Notes under the pieces: generated by a model
Database searches by the model: none
What the model was told of the DNA's origin: nothing
What the model saw: only the letters and a program-made list of their open reading frames with translations
Source: a bacterium
GTDB taxonomy: Bacteria > 4484-113 > JAFGCY01
Assembly (NCBI GenBank): GCA_020849855.1
Contig: JADZFO010000038.1
Location: 1 to 64,000, forward strand
Length of the DNA stretch: 64,000 bases
Direction: 5' to 3'
Made by a program: the position numbers and the translations under genes
In this document: in pieces, positions 52,410 through 60,955 of the stretch
Layout: each line of letters begins with the position of its first letter
Position numbering within the stretch: the stretch's first letter is position 1

Positions 52410-52462
52410 GGGAGCGCCAGGCATGGCCTGGCGCAGTACGCCAGCCTATGGCTGGCGCTCCC
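52410..52462. repeat. Compact inverted REP-like pair
   Basis: GGGAGCGCCAG (52410-52420) and CTGGCGCTCCC (52452-52462) are exact reverse complements, and each half contains its own small hairpin. It lies between two convergent stop codons (52406 and 52466) and may terminate both transcripts. Confidence 0.85.
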
Positions 52463-52465
52463 ATC

Positions 52466-55396
52466 CTAGGGCGCCAGGATCACCACCTGCCGCCGCACGC
52501 GGTCGCCGATCATAAAGCGGCCGTCGGCGCTGATGCTCAGGCCGCCCACCGAGCGCAGCTCGCCGTCGCCATCGCCGCTGAGCGCGAAGTCGCAGACCAG
52601 CTCCCAGTCGCCGCCCGGCGCGTCCGAGGGCCGGTACTTGTGCAGCAGGCCCTGCGGGCTGAAGTAGTACACATACACAAAGCCCGCCGGGTCACAGGCC
52701 AGCACGCTGCCCACCGCGAAGCCGAAGCTGTGCGAGTCCAGGAAGGCGCCTGTCGCCGCGTCCATGCGCAGGATCTGGCTGGTGCCGGCATTCGGGTTGT
52801 CCAGCACATACAGATAACCGTTGTCCTTGTCCAGGGCCAGCGCGCCCAGGCTGTTGCCGGCGGGGTTGGGCATCGGGATGCTGCGCTCATACTCGCCATC
52901 AACAAATACCTGCACCCGGTCGTTATCGCGGTCGCCCACGTACAGGGTGTCGCCATCAGCGGCCATGCCGTAGTCGCCCTTGAACTGGCCCGGCCCCGAG
53001 CCCTTGTCCACCGCCAGCACGCGATAGCTCTCCAGATCGGCGCTGTACTCCGTCAGGTTGCTGAAGTTGTGCGTCAGGTAAAGCTTGTCCGCGCTCCAGC
53101 AGATCTCGCGCGGCGTGCGGTCCAGCCGCCCGCTCAGCGCATCGCCGTCCAGCCCGGTCTCAAGATAGGCGAAGTCCAGCACCTGGTTGCGGCGGTCCAG
53201 CAGCGTGACGCTGTAGGTGGTGCTGTCCACCACGGCAAAGGCGCCGTCGCTCTCGCGCACGGCGAAGCTCTGCGGGTTGACATACTCACCCACCGGGCTG
53301 CTGTAGTCCATCAGCCCAAGCTCCAGCACGCCGCTGTCCTGGTCGTAGGCGCCGGCGCGGCAGTTGTGCTCATCCGCCACCAGCACTCGCCCGCCGCTCA
53401 GCGGCGCGATGCCCCGCGGGCTCCAGAAGCGCGCCTCATCGCCCAGCCCGCCGGGCTGCAGGGTGCCGGCTCCGTCGCTGTAGCCGCTCTCGCCCCACTC
53501 GCCGGCGCAGGTCCGGCTGGCGGACATGATGCAGACCACGCGGTCGCGCTCACGGTCTGTCACCAGCACCGTGCCGTCCGGCTGTACCGCCAGGCCGCAG
53601 GGCCCGCGCAGCTCGCCGGTGTCGGGGTCCAGGTTGGCGCTGCCGTCATAGCTGCCGATGAAGCTGCCGTCGGGCTCGAACCAGAAGACGCTGTCGGCCG
53701 AGTCGTCCACCACCACCAGATTGCCCTGGCTGTCCAGCTCAACATCCTGCGGATGCTCAAGCTGGCCCGCGCCGATATCCAGGTCGTGCACGCCGCCCAC
53801 GAACTTGCGGATCACGCCCGTGTCGGCATCGCTGAGATAGATCACTTCACCATCGCCGCTGGCAGCCAGATAGGCGCCCTCGACAAAGTTCTCCGCCAGC
53901 TCGTCCGCGCTGATCGGCTCGCTCAAAGATCCGTCGCTCTGGTCCAGGAAATAGACCTCCGGGCCCTCGGCGTGCCGGATCAGAATCCGGCCGTCGTCTA
54001 CAACTTCAAGGTCTGAGGCCTTGCCGAACCAGAACTCGCGCAGGGGCTGGCCGCCCGGCTGGTAGACGTCGATGCGCCCGGCGTCGAGCTGACCCACATA
54101 CATGTTCCCCGCGCTGTCGCTGGCCACGGCGGCAGGCGTGTACATCTCATAGTTCTGGTACAGGGTCTTGCCCAGGTGGGCCCAGTTCTTGGGAGGCGTG
54201 GCCGGGTCGACGGTCACCAGCTCAAAGCTGTTACTGAACTGTGAGCCGACCTTGATCTTTACCTCGTTGACTTCCTCGGTGGCGGCGTCCGCCGGGACAC
54301 GGATGCGCAGGCCCTTGCCGCCGACATCCTGAACCTCGCCTGCATCAAGCTCAGCGTCGTTCCAGTAGACCCTGGTCCCGCCCGGAGCGGGGTTGAAGCC
54401 CAGGCCGCTGGCATAGACCCAGAAGCCCGGGTACTGCCGCGGCGGGAAGAGCTCTTCCACCAGCAGGCTGTAGCTGGTGGTGGCCGTCGCCTGGTTGGAC
54501 AGGGCGCTTTCCGCCTGGTCGGCGACGACAGCAGCGATGCGGAAGTAATAGGTCTGGTCCAGGGCCAGCTCCAGCACTTCATACTGCGGATCGACCGCCT
54601 TGGGCACCAGCATGTCGTTGGCCCGGTTCACCGCGCCCTGCTCGGTCAGCTCAAAGGGCGCTGTCGAGTAATAGACGTTGTAGCCGATCAGGCCGGGGGC
54701 GCTGCTGGCGTTCCAGCTCAGCATGACGCTGCCCGGCAGCACGGCCGCTTCAAGGCCGGTGGGGGCCGGGGGTGCGGGGTTGCGGCTGAGCTTCAGCTCC
54801 AGCTCCACAACCGTCACACTTCCGCCTGCTCCCGGCGGGACATCCAGCACCGCGACATACGCCCGCCCGGAGGGCGAGACCACCGCGATATCCGCCGGCG
54901 CTGGCAGGGTGGCCATGCCCTGATAAGGGCCGCTGAGCTTCCAGGCAACACTGGTGTAGTCGCTCAGCGCCAGCCAGTACTCGCCGCTGTCATCGCTGAC
55001 ATCCACGCGCAGCTCCACGGGGTACCTGGCGAGGTCCGTGGTGCTGAACTCATACACGGCCCAGGCCAGGCCGCCGCCGCTTTGCTCCGCGCTGTCCAGG
55101 CGCATCTTGGTGCCCTGCACCTCGGCGCCGGCGGAAGCATCAAAGCTCTCGGCTCCCGGCACGACCAGCGCTGTCTGGCTCGCCGCGCGGCCACTGGGCG
55201 GCAGAGCCGGCAGGCCCGCGCTCAGCCCGGCGGGCAGCGCTTCAGGCTGCGGGGCGGCATCCAGGCCGCCGCCATTATCAGCGCCGCAGCCGGCGCTGAG
55301 CAGCAGCAGCAAGGCCAGGCCTGCGCCTGCGCTGCTGAAGCTGGCGCGCCGGGGCCGCGCACTGACGCTATTCGTGTTGGGGGTGTGATTGCTCAT
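52466..55396 (-). CDS. FN3/IPT/NHL-propeller lipoprotein, copy 2
   Basis: A 976-residue paralog of the protein encoded at 45329-48301, with the same order: lipobox LLSAGC (Cys37), beta domain, FN3 (PTGLEAAVLPGSVMLSWNAS), an IPT/TIG-like domain after FPPRQYPGFWVYASG, NHL units (QDVELDSQGNLVVVDDSADSVFWF) and the ending RRQVVILAP. Its ATG overlaps the HzsA-like gene's stop (ATGA), so translation is coupled. Conservation of order, coupling and ends in both copies indicates that the two proteins work as a pair. Confidence 0.82.
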   Translation of the reverse strand: MSNHTPNTNSVSARPRRASFSSAGAGLALLLLLSAGCGADNGGGLDAAPQPEALPAGLSAGLPALPPSGRAASQTALVVPGAESFDASAGAEVQGTKMRLDSAEQSGGGLAWAVYEFSTTDLARYPVELRVDVSDDSGEYWLALSDYTSVAWKLSGPYQGMATLPAPADIAVVSPSGRAYVAVLDVPPGAGGSVTVVELELKLSRNPAPPAPTGLEAAVLPGSVMLSWNASSAPGLIGYNVYYSTAPFELTEQGAVNRANDMLVPKAVDPQYEVLELALDQTYYFRIAAVVADQAESALSNQATATTSYSLLVEELFPPRQYPGFWVYASGLGFNPAPGGTRVYWNDAELDAGEVQDVGGKGLRIRVPADAATEEVNEVKIKVGSQFSNSFELVTVDPATPPKNWAHLGKTLYQNYEMYTPAAVASDSAGNMYVGQLDAGRIDVYQPGGQPLREFWFGKASDLEVVDDGRILIRHAEGPEVYFLDQSDGSLSEPISADELAENFVEGAYLAASGDGEVIYLSDADTGVIRKFVGGVHDLDIGAGQLEHPQDVELDSQGNLVVVDDSADSVFWFEPDGSFIGSYDGSANLDPDTGELRGPCGLAVQPDGTVLVTDRERDRVVCIMSASRTCAGEWGESGYSDGAGTLQPGGLGDEARFWSPRGIAPLSGGRVLVADEHNCRAGAYDQDSGVLELGLMDYSSPVGEYVNPQSFAVRESDGAFAVVDSTTYSVTLLDRRNQVLDFAYLETGLDGDALSGRLDRTPREICWSADKLYLTHNFSNLTEYSADLESYRVLAVDKGSGPGQFKGDYGMAADGDTLYVGDRDNDRVQVFVDGEYERSIPMPNPAGNSLGALALDKDNGYLYVLDNPNAGTSQILRMDAATGAFLDSHSFGFAVGSVLACDPAGFVYVYYFSPQGLLHKYRPSDAPGGDWELVCDFALSGDGDGELRSVGGLSISADGRFMIGDRVRRQVVILAP

Positions 55397-57423
55397 AGTG
55401 GGTCGATCACCGGGGTGTTGTCGATGAAGGTGCTCTCGAAATCCTGGAACAGGCCGCGCAGGTCGTGGAAGCCCTCGCCGCCGGGCTGGAAAGCCTTGCG
55501 GCTGAGATCCAGGTCGTGCTTCACGTCGATGCGCGGATGGCAGCCCGCGCAGGTGGCGGTCTCGCCGGGCCGCACCATGTTGTACATGCGCTCCCGCACC
55601 GCCACGCGGCCCTTGCCGTCCACCAGCTCCCAGGTCAGCAGCAGGTTTGCCGGCACGCGGATGCGGAAGCTGCCGTCCTCCGCCACCGGATACTCGCCGA
55701 TGACCGGCCCGTCGTGCAGCGGCCCGAAGGTGCCGTCGTTGAAGTCAAACTCGCCGGGCACACCGGTCGGAATGCCGCGGGTCTTGAGGGCCTGGATGAT
55801 GCGCAGCTTCCAGGGCCCGTCCTCCGGCCGCGGCTGGCCCTGGCGCATGTCGCCGCCGCGGTCAAAGATGTTCTGGCAGGCGAACTCGCCCCAGTCCGGC
55901 GTGTCAGGGCCCAGCGTGCGGTCGCCCAGCACCGGCGGCACTTCGCGCTGAATCAGGGGCAGAGCGCCGATCTCCCAGATGCCCGGGGCGTCGCAGGCCT
56001 TTTCCAGCGAACCGTCGCCGCGCAGCACATAAAGGCCGAAGTCCGGCGGCGGGTTGTTGCCGTCATCCCAGACCGGGCCCGGCGCATAGGACAGCAGGAT
56101 ATCGCCGCCCGGCAGCTCCACCGGGAACTTATAGCGCCCCAGGGTGTTCTCAGCGGCGCCGTCCACAATCTCGCGGGGGGTCAGGTAGCGGTAGGTCGGG
56201 AAGTCCGGGTTGCCCAGGGGGTCGACCCGCATCACAGTGCCGGAGCCGTACTGTTCGTGATGCGCGCGGCCGACGCCGGGGATGTCGAAGTTGGTGTGGA
56301 TGCACAGCAGATCGTTATCCGCGCACTGGCTGACATCGATAAAGCAGTCCACGTTGTCGCGGCAGATATGGCTGCCGAAGACCGGGAAGGCCTTGGTGCC
56401 GTCCGGGTCCATCACCCATATGGTGAAGCGGTTGAAGCGCGGACCGCGGACGTTCAGGCGCGTGTCCCAGCTGACAAAGTAGACCTGCCCGTTGTTGGCC
56501 ACGATCGGGCTGAAGCAGCCGTTCATCGCCAGGTGCACCAGGCGCTCCTCGCCGGTGAAACGGTCCAGCACGAAGAGCTGCGGCACCACCGAGTTGCCGT
56601 CATAGAAGTCGCCGATGCCAAAGCGCTCGCTGGTGAACATCAGGCGTCCGTCGGGCAGGTAGGTCGGCTCGCCGTCGTTGTACTTGTTGAAGGTCAGCTG
56701 CGTCAGGTTGGTGCCGTCGCTGTTGACCTCAAAGAGCTCCATGTCGTTGCTGCCCAGCTCGCGCATGCTGAAGGCGATTTTGGTCCCGTCAAAGTTGACT
56801 TCCAGGTCCTGGATCGGCCGGTCGCTGATGGCCAGAAGCTGGGTCAGGGTGCCGTCGGGGTCAAGGCGCATGATGGCTTGGTCCTGCAGGTTCCAGATCG
56901 GCTGCAGGTTGCGAAAGAGCATCATCGGCCCCATGGTGCCGGTGGGGTTCTGGCGCACAAAGACCACCGGGCAGGGCAGCAGGCCGGGCTCCAGTTTCGC
57001 CGCGCCCATGCTGACCTTGTTGCCGCCGCCGTCGGCGCGCCGGGCTTCGTAGTACACCGCCTCGCCGCTGTCCGCCGGCCGCTCAAGCTCAATGCTGTGG
57101 CCGGCGCCGACAGCTCCGATCTCCTCGCGGCTGCCTAGAGGGCCGAGGCGGCTGAGCAGCGCGTCGCGGTCCAGCTCCAGGGTCAGGCCACCGCCGGCCT
57201 CTGTCAGGTCAGCCTGCAGGCCGGGTTTAAGCTGCTCGGCGCTGGCGCCCTCAACCTGGCCGGAAACCGGCACGACGCGCTGGGCCAGCGGGGCTGTGCC
57301 GGTGGGCGTGCCTCCGGCGGGTCCCGCCTCAGCGTCAGCGGGAGCCAGGCCGCCGTTACAGGCATTCAGGCAGCATAGGGTGGCCAGACAGAGCAGTACG
57401 GCCGGTATGCGCGTGCGAAGCAT
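55393..57423 (-). CDS. HzsA-like monohaem propeller lipoprotein, copy 2
   Basis: A 676-residue paralog of the protein encoded at 48304-50328. Lipobox LNAC (Cys22), the same propeller blades (MELFEVNSDGTNLTQLTFN, GEPTYLPDGRLMFTSERFG) and the single haem motif CAGCHPRID at about 626. Most positions in the middle region are identical between copies while signal peptides and N-termini differ, which suggests an old duplication with a constrained core. GGAGGAT precedes the ATG. It is the first gene of the second module. Confidence 0.75.
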   Translation of the reverse strand: MLRTRIPAVLLCLATLCCLNACNGGLAPADAEAGPAGGTPTGTAPLAQRVVPVSGQVEGASAEQLKPGLQADLTEAGGGLTLELDRDALLSRLGPLGSREEIGAVGAGHSIELERPADSGEAVYYEARRADGGGNKVSMGAAKLEPGLLPCPVVFVRQNPTGTMGPMMLFRNLQPIWNLQDQAIMRLDPDGTLTQLLAISDRPIQDLEVNFDGTKIAFSMRELGSNDMELFEVNSDGTNLTQLTFNKYNDGEPTYLPDGRLMFTSERFGIGDFYDGNSVVPQLFVLDRFTGEERLVHLAMNGCFSPIVANNGQVYFVSWDTRLNVRGPRFNRFTIWVMDPDGTKAFPVFGSHICRDNVDCFIDVSQCADNDLLCIHTNFDIPGVGRAHHEQYGSGTVMRVDPLGNPDFPTYRYLTPREIVDGAAENTLGRYKFPVELPGGDILLSYAPGPVWDDGNNPPPDFGLYVLRGDGSLEKACDAPGIWEIGALPLIQREVPPVLGDRTLGPDTPDWGEFACQNIFDRGGDMRQGQPRPEDGPWKLRIIQALKTRGIPTGVPGEFDFNDGTFGPLHDGPVIGEYPVAEDGSFRIRVPANLLLTWELVDGKGRVAVRERMYNMVRPGETATCAGCHPRIDVKHDLDLSRKAFQPGGEGFHDLRGLFQDFESTFIDNTPVIDPL

Positions 57424-57740
57424 GGGATCCTCCAGCTGGCGGGCCAGCCGTTGCCTTCCTACAAGCTATAAAGTTCGCCTCTTCACCAGGCCGTGGGAGC
57501 CGCGCTCATCTGGCGGCCGGTTAAATTATACGCATAGAAAGTTATATTTTGCAAAAACTTGCTGGCCTTTTGCGACTCAATCTCAACCTGTTACGGCTCA
57601 GCTTGCATCAGGTAAGCCTGAACCGCGCTCAACCCTTGTATTGATCGGCACTCGCCGGATTGCTTACTATCTGTTATAGTAGCTATGCGGCAGAACATCC
57701 GCGGCACGGGCCGCGTCCTGTCAGCATGAATGGAGCGCGC
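57424..57740. promoter_or_regulatory. Divergent promoter region of HzsA-like copy 2 and blaI
   Basis: No gene is supportable. The minus strand has a TATAGC-like -10 near 57465 for the HzsA-like gene. The plus strand has TATAGT (57675-57680) inside a BlaI-type palindrome for the blaI gene. Confidence 0.5.
57665..57681 (+). promoter_or_regulatory. BlaI/MecI-type operator
   Basis: TACTAT (57665-57670) and ATAGTA (57676-57681) form a palindrome with TACTA/TAGTA half-sites as in known bla/mec operators. It overlaps the TATAGT -10 box about 60 bases before the blaI start, so the repressor probably controls its own operon. Confidence 0.65.
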
Positions 57741-58133
57741 ATGAAGAAGGAACAAGGCAACAGCAATCTGGGCCCGCTGCAACAGGCCGTGCTTGATTAC
57801 ATCTTCGAGCACCCCGGCTGCACGGTGCGCGAGGTGCTGGACGCGCTGAACGCCGCCAGCGGGCAGAACTATGCCTACACGACGATCCAGACCGTCTGCG
57901 ACGCCCTGCACAGCAAGAAGCTGCTGGCCCGCCGGCGGGTCAAGCTGGCCTTCCACTACAGCGCCCGTGAGACCCGCGGATCGATGATCGCCCAGGGCAT
58001 CAGCGATCTGCTGACCCGCTTCAAGAGCGAGCCGGCGCCGGTGGCCTCCAGCCTCGTTGACGCGCTGGAAGCCGATGCGCCCGAGCAGCTCGAGGCTCTT
58101 ATCGCCGAGCTGCGCCAGCGCGGCAAGCTTTAG
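57741..58133 (+). CDS. BlaI/MecI-family repressor
   Basis: A 130-residue winged-helix repressor. The family pattern is clear: LGPLQQAVLDYIFEHPGCTVREVLDAL, YAYTTIQTVCDALHSKKLLARRR and a C-terminal dimerisation helix. These repressors are cut by a partner M56 peptidase, here encoded 65 bases downstream. GGAG precedes the ATG at 57741; another ATG five codons earlier is possible. The palindromic operator upstream suggests self-control. No beta-lactamase gene is nearby, so the inducer is probably something else. Confidence 0.88.
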   Translation: MKKEQGNSNLGPLQQAVLDYIFEHPGCTVREVLDALNAASGQNYAYTTIQTVCDALHSKKLLARRRVKLAFHYSARETRGSMIAQGISDLLTRFKSEPAPVASSLVDALEADAPEQLEALIAELRQRGKL

Positions 58134-58198
58134 CACCGCCGCAGCGCGGGCCTGCATAACCCCGGGCTCCGCGTTCTGGCATACTTTTCAGGGGACAC

Positions 58199-59269
58199 AT
58201 GCCTGAGCTGCCATCCGCAATAGCTGCGCTGATCAAGGTCTTCAGCCTGGGCTATCTGCTCACGCTGCTGGGCCTCGGCGCGGCCGCGCTGCTCTGGCGC
58301 TTCCTGCGGCCCCGCCTGGCTCCCGGCCTGCGCGCCGAAGCCGGCTTCTCGCTGATCGCCGGCACCTGGCTGCTTAACACCCTGCTTGCCGCGGGCATCT
58401 GGTGGGGTGTGGTCAACTACAAGATCCTGATGACCACCAACCACTTCCATCACCTGATGTATGGCGGCTGGGCCAATGGCATCACCGGCACCGGGCTGAT
58501 GGTCTTTGGCCTGAGCCTGATGCTGCTGGCCTGGGGCTGGCAGCGCGGCACGGTGCCGGAGAAACTGCGCGACGGCGCGGCCCTGGGCAGCGCTGCTCTG
58601 GGCGCCGGCCGCAGCATCCCGCTGCGCGCCGCCCGCGGCATCGCCACCGCAGCGCTGGTTGGCGTGGTGCGCCCGGAGATCTGGGTCAACCCGGCCTACT
58701 GGGACACGCTCAGTGCTGCACAGCGCGAACTGGCCATTGCCCATGAACTGGTGCATCTGCGCCGAGCCGACAACCTCCGAAAGCTGCTGCTGGCCTGCAT
58801 CGGCGGCCTCTTCGCCGTCATTCCCGGCGCACGCGCCTGGTCGGCGCAGTACGAGCAGGACAGCGAGCTGGCGGTCGACAGCGCCTGCCGCCGCAGCCAT
58901 GACGAGGACGCCTACCGCGGCCTTATCGCCGGCGCGCTGGACTTTCTGCTGGGAACAGCACAGGCTGGCGGATCCGCGGCTACCAGCAGGCAGGATAAGC
59001 CTGCGCTGGGCTCGGTGGCTGCTGCCGTCAGCGGCGCCGCGCCCCTGCAAAGCAGCCTCGGCCGCCTGCTGCGCAGCCGCTCGGCCCTCGCCCACGGCGC
59101 CCTGCTGGAGCGCCTGCGCCTGCTGGCCCAGCCCCCGGACCCGGCCGCCCAGCGCAGCGCCCTGCGCCTGCTGCCCCTGGCCCTGCTGCTGCTGACCTGC
59201 GCCCACAGCCTGGCCCTGCTCAGCCACCCGCTACCACGCTGCCTGCTGGCCTGCTATCTGGGCTATTAG
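58199..59269 (+). CDS. M56 (BlaR1-type) membrane metallopeptidase
   Basis: A 356-residue protein with three or more membrane helices (about 8-35, 48-75, 95-115, and one near the end) and the zinc motif HELVH in LAIAHELVHLRRADNL (about 180-195), with the downstream Glu in EQDSELAVDSACRR. It lacks a penicillin-binding sensor domain, so the signal must be sensed otherwise. Paired with the BlaI-type repressor, it should cleave or trigger cleavage of that repressor. The ATG at 58199 is preceded by CAGGGGA. Confidence 0.87.
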   Translation: MPELPSAIAALIKVFSLGYLLTLLGLGAAALLWRFLRPRLAPGLRAEAGFSLIAGTWLLNTLLAAGIWWGVVNYKILMTTNHFHHLMYGGWANGITGTGLMVFGLSLMLLAWGWQRGTVPEKLRDGAALGSAALGAGRSIPLRAARGIATAALVGVVRPEIWVNPAYWDTLSAAQRELAIAHELVHLRRADNLRKLLLACIGGLFAVIPGARAWSAQYEQDSELAVDSACRRSHDEDAYRGLIAGALDFLLGTAQAGGSAATSRQDKPALGSVAAAVSGAAPLQSSLGRLLRSRSALAHGALLERLRLLAQPPDPAAQRSALRLLPLALLLLTCAHSLALLSHPLPRCLLACYLGY

Positions 59270-59320
59270 CCCGGCGTAGCGATAGAACCGCAGCGCAGTT
59301 CCAATGCGATCCAAAGCAAA

Positions 59321-59340
59321 GGGGCGGGTTGCCCCGCCCC
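59321..59340 (-). terminator. Terminator after citrate synthase
   Basis: GGGGCGGG (59321-59328), loop, CCCGCCCC (59333-59340). On the minus strand the hairpin is followed by TTTGCTTT, 33 bases past the citrate synthase stop. Confidence 0.8.
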
Positions 59341-59373
59341 TGTTATCACCTTCGTGGTTGTCTGCGCCCTGGC

Positions 59374-60660
59374 TTAGCCGGCGCTCGCCGCCGAGGCGAC
59401 GAAGTTCTTCACCCATTCCGTGCTCTCGCTCTTCGGGCGCATGATCGGGCTGCCGATCGCGCGGTTGATGATCAGCTGGCTCAGCAGGCCCATGGCGCGG
59501 CTGACGCTGAACAGCACGGTGTAGTAAGCGAACTCGGTCAAGCCATAGTGGTACAGCAGCGCGCCGGAGCCGGCATCCACGTTGGGCCAGGGGTTCTTGG
59601 CCTTGCCCTGCTTCTTCAGCACCTCGGGCGCGGTTTCATACAGCACGCTGACCGTCTTGAAGACATCGCCGTCGCTGCAGTGCTTCTTGCCGAAGGCATA
59701 GAAGGCGGTGAAGCGCGGGTCCTCCGCACGCAGCACCGCGTGGCCATAGCCCGGGATGACGTGCCCGCCGTTAAGCAGCTCCCAGCAGACTTCCTCCACC
59801 TGGGCATGCGTCGGCACGCCGCCGAAGCGCTCGATGAGCTGCATCACGAAGCCCAGGCACTCCTGGTTGGCCAGGCCGTGCAGCGGGCCGGCCAGGCCGT
59901 TGAGGCCGGCAGAGACCGCATAGTAGGGGTCGCTCAGCGCCGAGCCCACCGTGTGGCAGGTGAAGGCGCTGACGTTGCCGCCCTCATGGTCGCTGTGCAG
60001 GGTCAGGTACAGGCGCATCATGTTGTAGCTGTCCTCGCTCTCGGGCAGGCCCAGCATGTGCACATAATTCGCCGCCCAGTCGAGGCTGGCGTCCGGGGCG
60101 ATGCGCTCGCCCTTGTTGTAACGCATACGGTACACGCCGGCGGCCAGCTCAGGCAGGCGCGCCAGCATGTTCAGCGCGTCCTCAAGCGCGGCCTCCCAGT
60201 ATTCGTTCTTGCCCATTTCGTGGTAGCGGGCGGCAAAGACGCTCTCCTTCTGCATGACCAGGATAGCGCTGTTGAGCATGGTCATCGGGTGGCTGTCAGC
60301 CGGCATGGCGCGCAGCACATCCCAGACATAAGCCGGCACGCCCTCGCGCTTCTTCAGCTCGCTGCGCAGGTCGGCCAGCTCTTCGGCGCTGGGGTTCTCG
60401 CCGGTCAGCAGCAGCCAGAGAATTTCTTCGGGCCACTTATCAGTCAGCTCCAGGATCGGCCGTCCGCGGATGATCAGGCCCGTCTCAGGGCTGACCTGGC
60501 TCGTGTCGCAGATCATGCCCATCACGCCGCGCATGCCGCCAAAGGCCTGGCCGACGTTGACCTCGCTGATCTTCGTCTCGCCATGGGCCGCGAGAAGGGC
60601 CTTGATTTCGTCGCGCAGGGCCGGCACACGGGCGCTGAGCTTCTGCTTCAAGAGAGACAT
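59374..60660 (-). CDS. Citrate synthase, mitochondrial-like type
   Basis: Condenses oxaloacetate and acetyl-CoA at entry to the TCA cycle. The 428-residue protein has the two catalytic-His segments HSDHEGGNVSAFTCHTVGSA and PGYGHAVLRAEDPRF, and GLAGPLHGLANQE, which match the mitochondrial form far better than E. coli GltA. This branch occurs in a minority of bacteria. AGGAAGG precedes the ATG at 60660. A TATAAT box lies about 90 bases upstream on the minus strand (about 60752). It is divergent from the NUDIX gene and single. Confidence 0.93.
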   Translation of the reverse strand: MSLLKQKLSARVPALRDEIKALLAAHGETKISEVNVGQAFGGMRGVMGMICDTSQVSPETGLIIRGRPILELTDKWPEEILWLLLTGENPSAEELADLRSELKKREGVPAYVWDVLRAMPADSHPMTMLNSAILVMQKESVFAARYHEMGKNEYWEAALEDALNMLARLPELAAGVYRMRYNKGERIAPDASLDWAANYVHMLGLPESEDSYNMMRLYLTLHSDHEGGNVSAFTCHTVGSALSDPYYAVSAGLNGLAGPLHGLANQECLGFVMQLIERFGGVPTHAQVEEVCWELLNGGHVIPGYGHAVLRAEDPRFTAFYAFGKKHCSDGDVFKTVSVLYETAPEVLKKQGKAKNPWPNVDAGSGALLYHYGLTEFAYYTVLFSVSRAMGLLSQLIINRAIGSPIMRPKSESTEWVKNFVASAASAG

Positions 60661-60955
60661 TTTTTACCTTCCTCTTCTACTCATGCCGGCCCCGGGGCGC
60701 GCTGAGGCGCCAGGTGGCACGTCTGGGGGGTCCGGCGAAGCCGACGGATTATATAACAATCCCCCATTTGATATCGGCATCCGCGCCCTGGGTCTCAAGT
60801 GCTTTCCGGCTCATCCGGGCCTGCCGCGAGGGCGCCCGCAGAGCGGCAAACAGGCCGGCCCGGCGCTGCTTCATCTACCTGAAAGAGGCCCGTTTTATCC
60901 TTGCGCCGGCCAGCATGGCACAACAATAGCGCCGCCGCGCTGGTATAATCGGACA
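60661..60955. promoter_or_regulatory. Divergent promoter region of citrate synthase and the NUDIX gene
   Basis: Contains a minus-strand TATAAT (about 60752) for citrate synthase and a plus-strand TATAAT (60944-60949) six bases before the NUDIX ATG. No gene is seen between. Confidence 0.6.

Noticed and set aside
48304..57423. Hydrazine synthesis (anammox) capacity
   Set aside because: Only an alpha-like propeller protein with one haem motif is present; beta and gamma subunits and the rest of the pathway are not in the window.
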